A stretch of 64,000 nt of DNA from JAIQFF01 sp963788505 (GCA_963788505.1 CAWBGY010000011.1:1-64000), one strand, 5' to 3'. Numbered from the stretch's first letter, positions 26,286 through 35,437 are shown. Notes: generated by a model not told the origin, from the letters alone. A program made the numbers and translations.

Positions 26286-27086
26286 TCATATGACCTGCGA
26301 GCGTGCTTGTTGCACCATCTCGACCAGGACCTTTCGAGCTTCTGCCGGGTTGCTCACCTCTTGCAGAAATGCGATCCGAGCCCCGCGGATGCCGTCCTGG
26401 GTCTTCAAGCGCACATGAAAACCGAGGCGATCGACCGCCGTCATGGTTGCTTCCTGCGACTCAATGCGAGCAAATTTCCGGGCAAGGAGGACGAGCGCAT
26501 CCTTGTGGTCGGTGTTCATGTGCTGAATGATCCCGGCCATTGAGTCAGCAAGAGGATCGGGTTGGCTGCCGTCATATTCGGCTGCGGATACCCAGCCCAT
26601 CACACCGAAGCCGCCCACGTAGTAAACGTCTACTACTTTCATGCGGTAGAAAGAGAAGTCTTCAAAATCTACCCAATACTTGCTGTTAGCATGGCGCGCC
26701 AGATAGAGCTTTCGAGTCTCGGCGACTTCGGCGTCCGGTGCCGGTAGAACATTTCCTACGAGTGTGACCCTCGATGCGCCGAGCGGTTCGCTGTCGCTGC
26801 TCTCCTGGGTAACAAGCAAGCTGGCGCGGGAATCGGCCTGCAAGTTCTGCGTGTGCATGGCCATTGTGCTGATAAGGAAGATTGGACGCCCGTGATCGTC
26901 CAACCCATAAGGCATCAGGGACCCGAACGGGAAACCTGGCTGTTTTCGTGACAGGGTCGAGAGGCTGCCGATTCGGCCCAAATACACCAATGTGCGCGCA
27001 CGCTCGGCGAACGCGGGCTCGGGAACCGGCGGCTGGTCACTCGCTGGCCCAGGCCCTGCATGTTTTCTGGCAGATGAGGCTGTCAT
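26286..27086 (-). CDS. HugZ-like FMN-binding split-barrel protein with DUF2470 domain
   Basis: 266 aa. Residues about 25-165 form a pyridoxamine-phosphate-oxidase-like barrel (GRIGSLSTLSRKQPGFPFGS, SLLVTQESSDSEPLG); residues about 180-260 form the DUF2470/HugZ C-terminal domain (GIIQHMNTDHKDALVLLARK). Relatives are haem-degrading (HugZ) or general flavin-dependent oxidoreductases. The haem role is inferred from architecture only. GGAAGGAAG lies upstream of ATG 27086. It has no obvious operon partner. Confidence 0.8.
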   Translation of the reverse strand: MTASSARKHAGPGPASDQPPVPEPAFAERARTLVYLGRIGSLSTLSRKQPGFPFGSLMPYGLDDHGRPIFLISTMAMHTQNLQADSRASLLVTQESSDSEPLGASRVTLVGNVLPAPDAEVAETRKLYLARHANSKYWVDFEDFSFYRMKVVDVYYVGGFGVMGWVSAAEYDGSQPDPLADSMAGIIQHMNTDHKDALVLLARKFARIESQEATMTAVDRLGFHVRLKTQDGIRGARIAFLQEVSNPAEARKVLVEMVQQARSQVI

Positions 27087-27266
27087 TCGTGGTCTTCCTT
27101 CCTATGTGTCTTCGTCGGGCGGTCCCCCGGCGCCAGCAAGATCCTGAGGCTTGATCTTCTCGACGTCGAACTTTGCTAGACGCTCGCGCATCGTCTTCAG
27201 AACATCTTCGAGAGGCGGGGGGGCGCCCTTTGATCCACCGCAACGGGTTGATGCGAGCCGCGACGA

Positions 27267-27467
27267 ATGACGGGCAAACTGTTTTCCGACGGGCCGAAAG
27301 GACATCCCCACATTGATACCACCCATTGCATCGACTGCGGCACCTGTACCTCCGTCCGCCCAGAGGGAGATGCGCTTGCAATGCTAGCAGGCAAGGCAGT
27401 CATTGTTAATGGGCATAAATGTATCGGCTCGTATCAGGAGTCCACCCTTTCGGTCATTTTGTGTTGA
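27267..27467 (+). pseudogene. Relic of a 4Fe-4S ferredoxin-type domain
   Basis: The 66-codon frame contains HPHIDTTHCIDCGTC followed by TSVRPEGDALAMLAGKAVIV and NGHKCIG. This matches the first [4Fe-4S] motif and linker of ferredoxin-linked oxidoreductases (C-I-x-C-G-x-C-x3-C-P-E-G-D), but the fourth cysteine is Arg (VRPE for CPE) and the second motif is gone after KCIGSYQ. There is no full-length gene and no partner domain. It is probably a decayed fragment. Confidence 0.55.
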
Positions 27468-27506
27468 TTCGTAGCTTGGGCATCATGGACACGCCTGATT
27501 GCCGCA

Positions 27507-27519
27507 ACGTATGATACGT
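27507..27519. promoter_or_regulatory. 13-bp perfect palindrome upstream of the GH3 gene
   Basis: ACGTAT-G-ATACGT, about 185 bases before ATG 27704. It could be an operator of the GH3-DUF5054 unit; no regulator is present to support this. Confidence 0.35.
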
Positions 27520-27703
27520 CGGCGTCGCATTATCAAGGGCACTTGGCGCACGCGCTGCCCGGTAATTTGCCCAGTCCATATCGGCTACTTTTTTACGCCA
27601 CGAGCCTTACGCGCGCACGATTCGCCAGGGTTTTCGCATTTGGGGACTTGGTTCTGGGAAGGTCCAGGCAGTTTGAGAACGGTTGCGCAAAGTCAGGAGA
27701 GAT

Positions 27704-29941
27704 ATGCAGATTCAGAAGCTAAGACGATTCCAGCGATGGGCAGTCGGCGTACTGGCAGGAACAATGGTTTTAATGACGGCCGCGGGTTCCGTCATGGCGC
27801 AGAACGCGAGCCAGCCCTGGATGAACTCCAGTCTCTCTCCCGAAGAGCGGGCCGAATTGGTCCTGAAGCAGATGACTCTGGAGGAAAAGATTGCGCTCCT
27901 GCACGGCAACGGCATGGCACATGCCTCCCAATGGCAGATGCCTCTGACCCATCTCTCCAACGGCGGCGCAGGCTACGTGGAGGGAATAAAGAGGCTGGGC
28001 ATTCCGCCGCTATTCGTTTCTGACGCGGCCTACGGCATTCGCGACAGCGGAGCCAATGGCCGCTATTCGACGGCGCTCCCGTCTGACCTGGCAGCTGCTT
28101 CGAGCTGGGACACGCAAGGTGCCTGCGAGTACGGAGCGCTTATCGGTCGCGAATTACGAGCGCAGGGCTTCAATATGTCGCTGGGCGGAGGCGTAGATAT
28201 TACCCGTGAACCGCGGAACGGGCGGACCTTCGAGTACGCCGGAGAAGATCCGCTGCTGGCCGGAACCATGGTGGGCAATCTGATGAAGTGCGAACAGGCG
28301 CAGCACGTGGTCGGCGACATCAAGCATTATGCGCTCAACGATCAGGAGACTGGTCGAAACATCGTGAACATAATCATCTCCAAGCGTGCCATGCAGGAGA
28401 GCGATCTTCTCGCCTTCCATATTGGCATCCAGATTGCGAACCCGGGCGCGGTCATGTGCTCCTATAACCGCATCGACGGCGACTACGCCTGTGAGAATAC
28501 CTACATCCTGCACGACGTTCTAAAGAAGGATTGGGGATATAAGGGTTTCGTCGTCTCCGACTGGGGCGGTACCCACAGCACCGAGAAGGCTTCGGCGGCC
28601 GGCCTGGACCAGGAAGAACCCATGGCCGATTTCTTTGGGCCGGCGCTCTTGCAGGCAGTGAAGGACGGCAAGGTGCCGATGGATCAAATTGATGACCACG
28701 CGCGCCGGGTTCTTTATTCCGAGTTCCTTTCCGGGGTGGTGGACCATCCAATCGAAAAAGGCGTCGTCGATGTGCAGGGCGGGCTGGATGTCGCGCAGCA
28801 CCTGGAAGAAAAAAGCATCGTGCTTCTCAAAAACGACAAAGCGATCCTGCCCCTTGATGCGGCCAAGATTCGTAGCATCGCGGTGATCGGCGGGCACGCT
28901 GACGTGGGCATGATCTCCGGAGGCGGCTCAGCCCAGGTGGATCCGCCTGGAGGCAATGCGATTGCGCCTCCCGGGAAGGGCGCGACGCACTGGCAGGACC
29001 ACATCTGGTTCCCCACGTCGCCGCTCAAGGCGCTGCGGGCGAAGCTTCCCAACGCCAAGATAGAATTCAACTCTGGCCAGGACCTAACGGCTGCTGCAGC
29101 TCTGGCCAAAAGCGCCGACGTCGCGATCGTTTTTGCCTACCAGTGGGAAGCGGAAGGCGTGGACCTGGCAACCCTCTCACTTCCCGACAATCAGGATGCG
29201 TTGATCGAACAGGTAGCAACCGCGAATCCCCATACGATTGTTGTTCTCGAGACCGGCACTGCAGTGACCATGCCCTGGATCGGAAAGGTGAGCGGCGTGG
29301 TAGAAACATGGTACGCGGGTAGCAGCGGTCATAAGGCTCTCGCCAACGTGCTGACCGGAGAGGTGAATCCTTCCGGCAAACTCGCCATGACCTTTCCCAA
29401 GAGCGATGCGGATCTGCCGCACCCAGTCATTCCGCCACTTTCCGCGGAGGATAAAGGTCAAGGCAGCGGCGTGGATAATGGGCCTACGCACGTCCAATCC
29501 AAGTACACGGTGCATTACGACGAGGGTGCGAAGGTCGGCTACAAGTGGTACGAGTCCGAGCACAAGCAGCCGCTGTTCCCGTTCGGATTCGGGCTGTCTT
29601 ACACGACTTACGCCTATTCCAACCTGAAGACCGACAATGCACAGCGGACGGTAAGCTTTGCTGTGAAGAACACCGGCAAGCGCGCCGGCGCCGAGATCGC
29701 ACAAGTGTACGCGACACTCCCGGAGGCTGCCGGCGAACCATTCAAACGGCTGGTGGGATGGCAGCGTATCGAACTCGCCCCAGGCGAGTCCAAGACCGTC
29801 ACAGTTGCCGCCGATCCTCGGGTGATGTCCATCTTCGACGAGCAGAACAACGCCTGGAGTCTATTGCCGGGTGCCTACAAGATCTTTGTTGGTCCGTCTT
29901 CGGGCGAGAGTCCGCTGAATGGGACGCTCCAGATCCAATAG
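27704..29941 (+). CDS. Secreted glycoside hydrolase family 3 (beta-glucosidase-like)
   Basis: 745 aa. A signal peptide (cleavage near VMAQNA) is followed by the GH3 barrel (about 45-340), with substrate-binding KHYALNDQETGR and the nucleophile Asp in VVSDWGGTHS; then the alpha/beta sandwich (about 370-560) and a C-terminal fibronectin-III-like domain (about 650-740). Length is standard for the BglX-type group. AGGAG precedes ATG 27704; an earlier ATG at 27683 lacks one. It probably acts on plant beta-glucosides or xylosides in the periplasm. The next gene starts 75 bases downstream on the same strand, so they are likely co-transcribed. Exact substrate uncertain. Confidence 0.92.
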   Translation: MQIQKLRRFQRWAVGVLAGTMVLMTAAGSVMAQNASQPWMNSSLSPEERAELVLKQMTLEEKIALLHGNGMAHASQWQMPLTHLSNGGAGYVEGIKRLGIPPLFVSDAAYGIRDSGANGRYSTALPSDLAAASSWDTQGACEYGALIGRELRAQGFNMSLGGGVDITREPRNGRTFEYAGEDPLLAGTMVGNLMKCEQAQHVVGDIKHYALNDQETGRNIVNIIISKRAMQESDLLAFHIGIQIANPGAVMCSYNRIDGDYACENTYILHDVLKKDWGYKGFVVSDWGGTHSTEKASAAGLDQEEPMADFFGPALLQAVKDGKVPMDQIDDHARRVLYSEFLSGVVDHPIEKGVVDVQGGLDVAQHLEEKSIVLLKNDKAILPLDAAKIRSIAVIGGHADVGMISGGGSAQVDPPGGNAIAPPGKGATHWQDHIWFPTSPLKALRAKLPNAKIEFNSGQDLTAAAALAKSADVAIVFAYQWEAEGVDLATLSLPDNQDALIEQVATANPHTIVVLETGTAVTMPWIGKVSGVVETWYAGSSGHKALANVLTGEVNPSGKLAMTFPKSDADLPHPVIPPLSAEDKGQGSGVDNGPTHVQSKYTVHYDEGAKVGYKWYESEHKQPLFPFGFGLSYTTYAYSNLKTDNAQRTVSFAVKNTGKRAGAEIAQVYATLPEAAGEPFKRLVGWQRIELAPGESKTVTVAADPRVMSIFDEQNNAWSLLPGAYKIFVGPSSGESPLNGTLQIQ

Positions 29942-30016
29942 TTGTGCTGGCTTCGTTTGCCCAGATCGTAATCGGAGCCGCGCGTTTACCCGAACCGGCC
30001 GGAGGACCATAGCGCG

Positions 30017-32113
30017 ATGGATCGGCGCGGTTTCATAAAGTCGGCTTTCGCGCTGTATGGCACGCTCGCATCCCGCCGGGGCGCTGCTCTCTCCATGCAA
30101 ACGGCTCCGGCACCGGTAGTGCCCAATTTGCAAGTGAAGCGCGTCTTGACCATGTTCAAGTGTCACTTCGACGCCGGCTTCATCGACACTCAGGCAGCGG
30201 TCGTTGATCGCTACTTCACGCAATACTTTCCCCAAGCCATTCGCACCGCGGAACACATGCGCCAGACCGGCAGCTATCGCTATGTCTGGACCACCGGCTC
30301 ATGGCTGCTCTATGAGTACCTCGAACAGGCTGCGCCGGAAGACCGCCGGCGCATGGAGCGCGCCATCTCGAACGGCGATATCGCCTGGCACGCTCTCCCC
30401 TTCAACTGGCAGACCGAGATGATGGACCGGTCGATGATCGCTGCCAGCATCGCGCTGTCTCAATCCTTGGACCGGCGCTTTGGCCGCACCTCGACCGGAG
30501 CCAAGATGACCGACGTTCCCGGCCACACCCGCGGCCTGATCGCTCCGCTCGCCGAACAGGGTGTGAAGTTCCTCGATATCGGCGTGAACGGCGGCAGCAC
30601 GCCGGCCGAAGTGCCTCCCTTGTTTGTCTGGAAAGACACGAGCGGCGCGGCGATCATCGTCATGTATCACCATGACTACGGTAGCGTGGTCTCGGTCCCT
30701 GGCTCCGATCTGGCAATCGCCATCGTTGTGCGCGACGATAACAGTGGTCCGCATACCCCGGAAGAGATCGTAAACACCTACTCCGATCTCAGCCGGCAAT
30801 TTCCCGACGCCAAAGTCATCCCCACCAGTCTCACCGAGATTGCAAATGCCGCCGAGCCGTATCGCGGTCACCTTCCAGTCGTCACCCAGGAAATCGGTGA
30901 TACATGGATTTACGGGGTTGCCAGCGATCCCGTCAAGGTCGCCCGCTACCGCGAAGTTTCCCGGCTTCGCCAGGCGTGGATCGCCCAGGGCAGTTTCCGC
31001 TCCGGCGACGCGACGGATGTCGCTCTGCTGCGGCATCTTCTTCTGGAGGCCGAACACACCTGGGGTACCGACACCAAAACCTGGCTGGATTTCGAACACT
31101 ACACGCCGCACGATCTGGCCGAGATGTTGAACACCAAGAATTACAAGGTCGTCCAGTTCAGTTGGACGGAAAAGCGCCAGGACCTCTTTGACGCCATCGC
31201 CGCGCTACCCGCGCCGCTTCGTGATCAGGCGCAGACCGCGGTCCGCGCCCTCACGCCGAAAGAGCCTGAGCTCCGGAATGCCACTGTGCATTCGGCCAGC
31301 AAGGAAGTGGAGACGGCGCATTTCCTTTTGCGGCTCGATCCAGTTACGGGAGCGATCCATCGGCTGCGCGACAAGAAGTCGGGAAGGGAATGGGCCTCTC
31401 CCGAGCACCCGTTGGCTCTGTTCTCTTACCAAACGCTTTCGCAGCAGGATTACTCGCGGTTCCTCGCGAACTACATCATCACCCAGGCGGATTGGGCGGC
31501 CAAAGACTTCGGCAAACCCAACATCGGGCGCTTCGGAGCAGAAAGTCAGAATTGGCTGCCATCTCTCGCCGAGCTTGACGTCGAGAAAAACGGGGACGGC
31601 CATCGTCTCCTCGCCCGCCTGGAAATCCGCGACCAGGAAGCTCTCCGTTCCGGACGCGCCTCGTTTCCGCAAAAAATGTACCTGGAACTTCTGCTTCCTG
31701 ACGCCGAACCCGCGCTGCATCTGAATTTCTACTGGTTTGGAAAGCCCGCCACTCGCCTTCCTGAAGCGCTGTGGCTCACCTTCAACCCGATCGTGCCTGA
31801 CCAGCGGGGCTGGACAATGGACAAATCAGGCGAACCGGTCTCTCCCTTTGATGTGGTTCCCGCGGGCGGCCGGCACATGCACGCGGTTTCGACCGGATTC
31901 AGTTACCGTAATGAAGATCAGTCGCTGGTCGTGGAAACGCTGGATGCGCCCTTGATCGCCGTGGGAGAGAAATCACCGCTCAACTTTTCCCGCGCTCAAC
32001 CCGATCTTTCGAGCGGCGTGCATTGCAGTCTCTTCAACAACGCCTGGGGGACGAATTACGTCATGTGGTTCGGGGAGGATATGCGCTTCCGTTTTGTCCT
32101 GCGCGTGACGTGA
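30017..32113 (+). CDS. DUF5054-type protein, GH38-like catalytic fold
   Basis: 698 aa. The N-terminus MDRRGFIKSAFALYG has a twin-arginine-like leader. Residues about 40-330 resemble the N-terminal domain of family 38 alpha-mannosidases: CHFDAGFIDT in place of the usual H-x-D motif, YVWTTGSWLLYEYLEQ, and a metal-site-like TDVPGHTRG. This corresponds, as far as I recognise it, to DUF5054, which has no proven activity. The C-terminal half is beta-rich. The upstream GH3 gene suggests work on the same polysaccharide or glycoside. GGAGG precedes ATG 30017 at a long distance (11 bases). Confidence 0.75.
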   Translation: MDRRGFIKSAFALYGTLASRRGAALSMQTAPAPVVPNLQVKRVLTMFKCHFDAGFIDTQAAVVDRYFTQYFPQAIRTAEHMRQTGSYRYVWTTGSWLLYEYLEQAAPEDRRRMERAISNGDIAWHALPFNWQTEMMDRSMIAASIALSQSLDRRFGRTSTGAKMTDVPGHTRGLIAPLAEQGVKFLDIGVNGGSTPAEVPPLFVWKDTSGAAIIVMYHHDYGSVVSVPGSDLAIAIVVRDDNSGPHTPEEIVNTYSDLSRQFPDAKVIPTSLTEIANAAEPYRGHLPVVTQEIGDTWIYGVASDPVKVARYREVSRLRQAWIAQGSFRSGDATDVALLRHLLLEAEHTWGTDTKTWLDFEHYTPHDLAEMLNTKNYKVVQFSWTEKRQDLFDAIAALPAPLRDQAQTAVRALTPKEPELRNATVHSASKEVETAHFLLRLDPVTGAIHRLRDKKSGREWASPEHPLALFSYQTLSQQDYSRFLANYIITQADWAAKDFGKPNIGRFGAESQNWLPSLAELDVEKNGDGHRLLARLEIRDQEALRSGRASFPQKMYLELLLPDAEPALHLNFYWFGKPATRLPEALWLTFNPIVPDQRGWTMDKSGEPVSPFDVVPAGGRHMHAVSTGFSYRNEDQSLVVETLDAPLIAVGEKSPLNFSRAQPDLSSGVHCSLFNNAWGTNYVMWFGEDMRFRFVLRVT

Positions 32114-32135
32114 TCAGGCGGCGCAGGCATTCCCT

Positions 32136-33434
32136 TTACGAAAACCGCGTCCTGCGCCACAAGCTCCACGTGCCTCCAAGCAGGCTCAACAGCAACGCCA
32201 CGCCCAGCACCGCAATCCAGCGAACGTTCATGGCCAGCGGAGGCACCACTGCCCGCACGCCCAGCCATACGAACACCCCGATCGCCACTGCGATAATCAC
32301 ATAGTCCCACCAACGTCGCTGCTCGTTCTGTCCGCCAGACTCGTCCCCGCCCAGCGACGCAATCGTCCGCTGGTAGTCCAGGCCGTATCGCTCACACTCC
32401 CGCAGCACCGCCTCATGGGTCGAGCTCTCCTCTCGAGCCGAAGCCACCGCCGTACTGATCGCAAGCGCTCCAAGGATCATCACAATCGATCCGGCCACCA
32501 CCAGCAGTTCATGCGCCTTGTCCGCTGTGGCCAACTCCCCGAACACCAGCGCTCCCCACGCCAGCCCCCACAACTGGTTGGTATTCGAAAGCGGAATTCC
32601 TCGTCCAATCCCCAGATACTTTGCCGCGAACTGCTGAAACAGATCGCCGATCACCCAAACAAATCCGCCCAGGAACAGCCAGAACAGAACGCCGGGAATC
32701 CGGAACAACTGAAAGGCGGACGAATGCAGGCCGCCATCGAGTGCCAGGGTTAAAGCCAGCACCGTTCCCAACTCGCCAACGGTAAATGCAGTCACAAACG
32801 ACAGCGGATTCATCCCGCTCAGATAAGCCTTCCGGTAAGGAATGTACATAGTCCCCCACATCAAGCCGGCGCCAAGTGCCGCAAGAATTCCGCGGAAGGC
32901 ATGGTGTCCGGCAGCGGCCTCGGCCGTTCCGCCGTCGAGCGTGCTGAAACCCAGCATCACCGCGGCAGTCACGATCGCTACCGCGCCCACCACGACCTTG
33001 CCGATGTTGGTCGCGCTCGCTCCCTTCAGTTCGCGGAACAGCACCCGCCCCCACAGCAGCCCGATCAGAGAGTTCATATTCCAAAGCGGAAACGCCACCG
33101 CCAGCCCCACATCCCGAATCGCAAACACGGTCAACGTATTCGCCACCGCCCACAGCGCCCCCGCCAGCAGCGCCCACACAATCAGGTGCTTCTTTTCCAT
33201 CAGGTCCGCAAAGACGTAGCTCGTCCCTTTCAACAACGTAGGGAATGTCCAGCGCGCCGTAAACACGCCGGCCACCATGCACAGCGAGATGGCAAAAGGA
33301 GAGAAGCCCGCCATCACCAGCTTGGTCGGAGCCTCGGCCGCGCCCAGCCATACCCCCGCGGTCAACCCGCAGATCACGCCCAGGCCATGCAACGACGGAC
33401 CCCGTTTTTCCGCCCTCTCGGCCACACCCGCCAT
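32136..33434 (-). CDS. GRP-family (DMT superfamily) sugar permease
   Basis: 432 aa from ATG 33434, which has GGAGG five bases upstream; the frame is open to 33494. About ten hydrophobic helices, with GLTAGVWLGAAEAPTKL at the start and SNTNQLWGLAWGALVFGEL in the second repeat. This pattern is that of glucose/ribose-porter and RhaT-like carriers. A hydrophilic insertion (about 345-390, EESSTHEAVLRECERYGLDY) precedes the last two helices and is unusual. It converges on the DUF5054 gene. A LacI-type operator and a 34-codon membrane ORF lie upstream, so this is probably a sugar-inducible uptake operon for products of the GH3/DUF5054 enzymes. Confidence 0.82.
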   Translation of the reverse strand: MAGVAERAEKRGPSLHGLGVICGLTAGVWLGAAEAPTKLVMAGFSPFAISLCMVAGVFTARWTFPTLLKGTSYVFADLMEKKHLIVWALLAGALWAVANTLTVFAIRDVGLAVAFPLWNMNSLIGLLWGRVLFRELKGASATNIGKVVVGAVAIVTAAVMLGFSTLDGGTAEAAAGHHAFRGILAALGAGLMWGTMYIPYRKAYLSGMNPLSFVTAFTVGELGTVLALTLALDGGLHSSAFQLFRIPGVLFWLFLGGFVWVIGDLFQQFAAKYLGIGRGIPLSNTNQLWGLAWGALVFGELATADKAHELLVVAGSIVMILGALAISTAVASAREESSTHEAVLRECERYGLDYQRTIASLGGDESGGQNEQRRWWDYVIIAVAIGVFVWLGVRAVVPPLAMNVRWIAVLGVALLLSLLGGTWSLWRRTRFS

Positions 33435-33498
33435 GCCAACCTCCGGCCAGCCACACTTCAACTGCATTCCGGCCACGCTTTTCAGCCGAAGCACCCGG

Positions 33499-33603
33499 CT
33501 ATCGCAACGCGATCAAAAGAGCTATTCCCGCGAGAAGTACAAAAAATGGCACCAGAAAATGGCTGTCTCCCATCACTGCCTTCATCCCACGAACAAAACT
33601 CAT
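33499..33603 (-). CDS. 34-residue single-helix membrane protein
   Basis: ATG 33603 has AGGAG five bases before it. The frame M-S-F-V-R-G-M-K-A-V followed by FLVPFFVLLAGIALLIALR ends with TAG at 33499. It is a basic N-terminus plus one hydrophobic helix, like small accessory subunits of transporters. It is on the same strand and 64 bases upstream of the sugar permease, directly behind the LacI-type operator. No homology is recognised; function unknown. Confidence 0.5.
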   Translation of the reverse strand: MSFVRGMKAVMGDSHFLVPFFVLLAGIALLIALR

Positions 33604-33639
33604 CCGGACTCCTCTCCAGAAAATCGACAAAGGCCCTGA

Positions 33640-33653
33640 TGTAAGCGCTTAGG
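33640..33653. promoter_or_regulatory. LacI-family operator candidate
   Basis: TGTAAGCGCTTAGG contains the perfect palindrome TAAGCGCTTA with the central CG typical of LacI/CcpA-type sites (12 of 14 positions fit TGTAAGCGCTTACA). It lies 36 bases before the small membrane ORF and about 205 before the permease start. Confidence 0.55.
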
Positions 33654-33768
33654 TAGCGTTGAACCCTATATCCCCTTTTGCCTCACTGTCAACGTTCCCA
33701 GAGCGGAAAACGGCATGCATGGCGGAGACGTCGATTGGAGCATGGCGCGGGCAACGGGCAACCATCCG

Positions 33769-34557
33769 CTAGTGTTTCGTCTCTCCCGCGCCTGCGACTT
33801 GGACAGGCAAATCGCCATGACCCAATCGGCGATGAAAGAAATCAAAAACCAGACCGTATAACTGATATGCCAGTTCAGGGTCATAGCGGACACCCTCGTC
33901 GCGCATGAACGCGTGCGCGCCGTTCACCTCATGCCAACTGAACTTTGCGTTCACCTCATTCAATCGGGCCAGCACCGTCATCCGTCCTTCCAGAGGAATG
34001 TGCGGGTCCTGCCGGCCCCAGATCATCAGCAACTCGCCCTTGATGTCCTTCGCACGCTGCAGAGAATCGTCCTGCATCCCTTTGCCCAGGCTGCCCTTAT
34101 GGATATCGGTTGCATAGAAGCACGCGGCGCCCAGGACGTCGGGATTCATGGCCGCGCGGAAGGCCAGATGACCACCGATGCAGATGCCCAATGCGCCCAA
34201 TTGACCGGTGCAATCCGGACGCGACTTCAGATGGTCCAGCACGGAACGGGCGTCGGCATCGAAGCTCGCAAGCTCCTTGGTCGTCTTCCACGCGTTGCCG
34301 CGATCGGAACCTCCCTGGTCATAGGCCAACACCGTCCCGGCAGCTTCGAACTCGTGATAAATCTCCGGGACCGCGACGATGTATCCATGTCCCGCAAGCA
34401 TGGCCGCGGTTCTGCGAATCGGCCCGGTCACTTGGAAAATCTCGGTAAAGAAAACGATTCCGGGATACTTGCCGGGCGCTGCCGGTCGGAAAATGTGGGT
34501 CCGCATCGGCCCGTAAGCTGTAGAAAGATCCACGTGTTCATCGCCAATCAGAATCAT
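33769..34557 (-). CDS. Dienelactone hydrolase family protein
   Basis: 262 aa alpha/beta hydrolase from ATG 34557, which is preceded by GGAG eight bases upstream (frame open to 34611). The catalytic triad is visible: nucleophile Cys126 in GICIGGH, Asp in GRQDPHIP, His in NGAHAFMRD. The Cys nucleophile is the hallmark of carboxymethylenebutenolidase-like enzymes. No aromatic-degradation neighbours are present, so the natural ester or lactone is unknown; a sugar lactone is conceivable given the surroundings. Confidence 0.85.
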   Translation of the reverse strand: MILIGDEHVDLSTAYGPMRTHIFRPAAPGKYPGIVFFTEIFQVTGPIRRTAAMLAGHGYIVAVPEIYHEFEAAGTVLAYDQGGSDRGNAWKTTKELASFDADARSVLDHLKSRPDCTGQLGALGICIGGHLAFRAAMNPDVLGAACFYATDIHKGSLGKGMQDDSLQRAKDIKGELLMIWGRQDPHIPLEGRMTVLARLNEVNAKFSWHEVNGAHAFMRDEGVRYDPELAYQLYGLVFDFFHRRLGHGDLPVQVAGAGETKH

Positions 34558-34755
34558 GTCGCTGGCTCCGTTTCCACTGCTGGTGATTCTAGCGTTTCGA
34601 GCCGAGTTCAAGCCACAAACAGCATCCGGTCAGGACATGCGGCCACGATCCGCAAACTTCGGGCGAATGCCGCGATATCGGGTATTTACAGTATGGCTCC
34701 AAGGCGATCAACACTGGGATAATGGATTAGGCCGTAACACACCGGCAAGGCTGGC

Positions 34756-35235
34756 ATGGTCGCGATCAAAAGAAAAGGCATCTTGTGGTATTTCTTTCGG
34801 GTGCCGGTGTACCTCTATCGCTGGCGGCTAGGCTGGCTGTTCGGAAAACGGCTCTTACTGTTGACTCATATCGGCCGCCGCAGCGGCCTGCGGCGTCAGA
34901 CCGTTCTGGAAGTCGTCGAGTACCGGAAGGAAGGTCCCGAGGCCGTGGTGGCGAACGGTTTCGGCCGTGATTCTGACTGGCTTCGCAACATCGAGGCAAG
35001 ACCCGGCGAGGAAGTGACAGTCGGCTCGCAGCACTTCGTGGCCTCGCATCGCTTTCTCGGCGAGGAAGAAGCGATGACAGTCATCCAAGGTTACGAGCGC
35101 CGGAACCGGTTCATCGCCCCGATTGTTCGCCGTGGTTTCAGCTGGCTGCTGGGGTGGCAATATCGTGGCGGCGAAAGTGATCGCCGGCGGCTGGTCAGAC
35201 AAGTTCCGCTGCTCGCGTTTCGGCCGCGATCTTGA
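34756..35235 (+). CDS. Deazaflavin-dependent (Ddn-like) nitroreductase family protein
   Basis: 159 aa. Split-barrel protein with LLLTHIGRRSGLRRQTVLEVVEY, NGFGRDSDWLRNIEARP and VTVGSQHF, the pattern of the F420-dependent nitroreductase/quinone reductase family. Whether this organism makes F420 cannot be judged here; some homologues bind other flavins or fatty acids. The ATG start has GGCAAGG upstream. Confidence 0.82.
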   Translation: MVAIKRKGILWYFFRVPVYLYRWRLGWLFGKRLLLLTHIGRRSGLRRQTVLEVVEYRKEGPEAVVANGFGRDSDWLRNIEARPGEEVTVGSQHFVASHRFLGEEEAMTVIQGYERRNRFIAPIVRRGFSWLLGWQYRGGESDRRRLVRQVPLLAFRPRS

Positions 35236-35246
35236 GGAGTGATAAA

Positions 35247-35261
35247 TTGTAGTCACTACAA
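35247..35261. promoter_or_regulatory. 15-bp palindrome TTGTAG-TCA-CTACAA
   Basis: Perfect six-base arms, just after the Ddn-like gene and about 177 bases before the FAH-family gene. BlaI/MecI-type regulators use TACA/TGTA arms, so that class is one possibility; no regulator gene is near. Confidence 0.4.
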
Positions 35262-35437
35262 CTCCGCGCTCGCGGGGCGGAGAAACGAATTTCGTGTTGT
35301 GGCCTTCCTTCGCGAGCCGGCCAACCTCACGCTGCGTTGCACTGCAGCTAAACTGATGGAGAACAAAAATCGGGCCCCGGCGGTCGAGGAGGCCGGCGGA
35401 TGCGGCTCGTGCAAGACGGACATGGGAGGTCCGCACA

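Larger units (their letters stand above)
27087..27703. other. Intergenic region with a ferredoxin relic and a promoter-proximal palindrome
   Basis: 617 bases between divergent genes. Apart from the ferredoxin-like relic (27267-27467) and the 13-bp palindrome at 27507-27519, nothing is recognisable. Confidence 0.4.

Noticed and set aside
27102..27326. 74-codon minus-strand ORF just upstream of the HugZ-like gene
   Set aside because: Its last 40 codons look helical (LEDVLKTMRERLAKFDVEKI), but its first part overlaps the ferredoxin relic on the other strand and nothing supports a start. Possibly a gene fragment; left uncalled.
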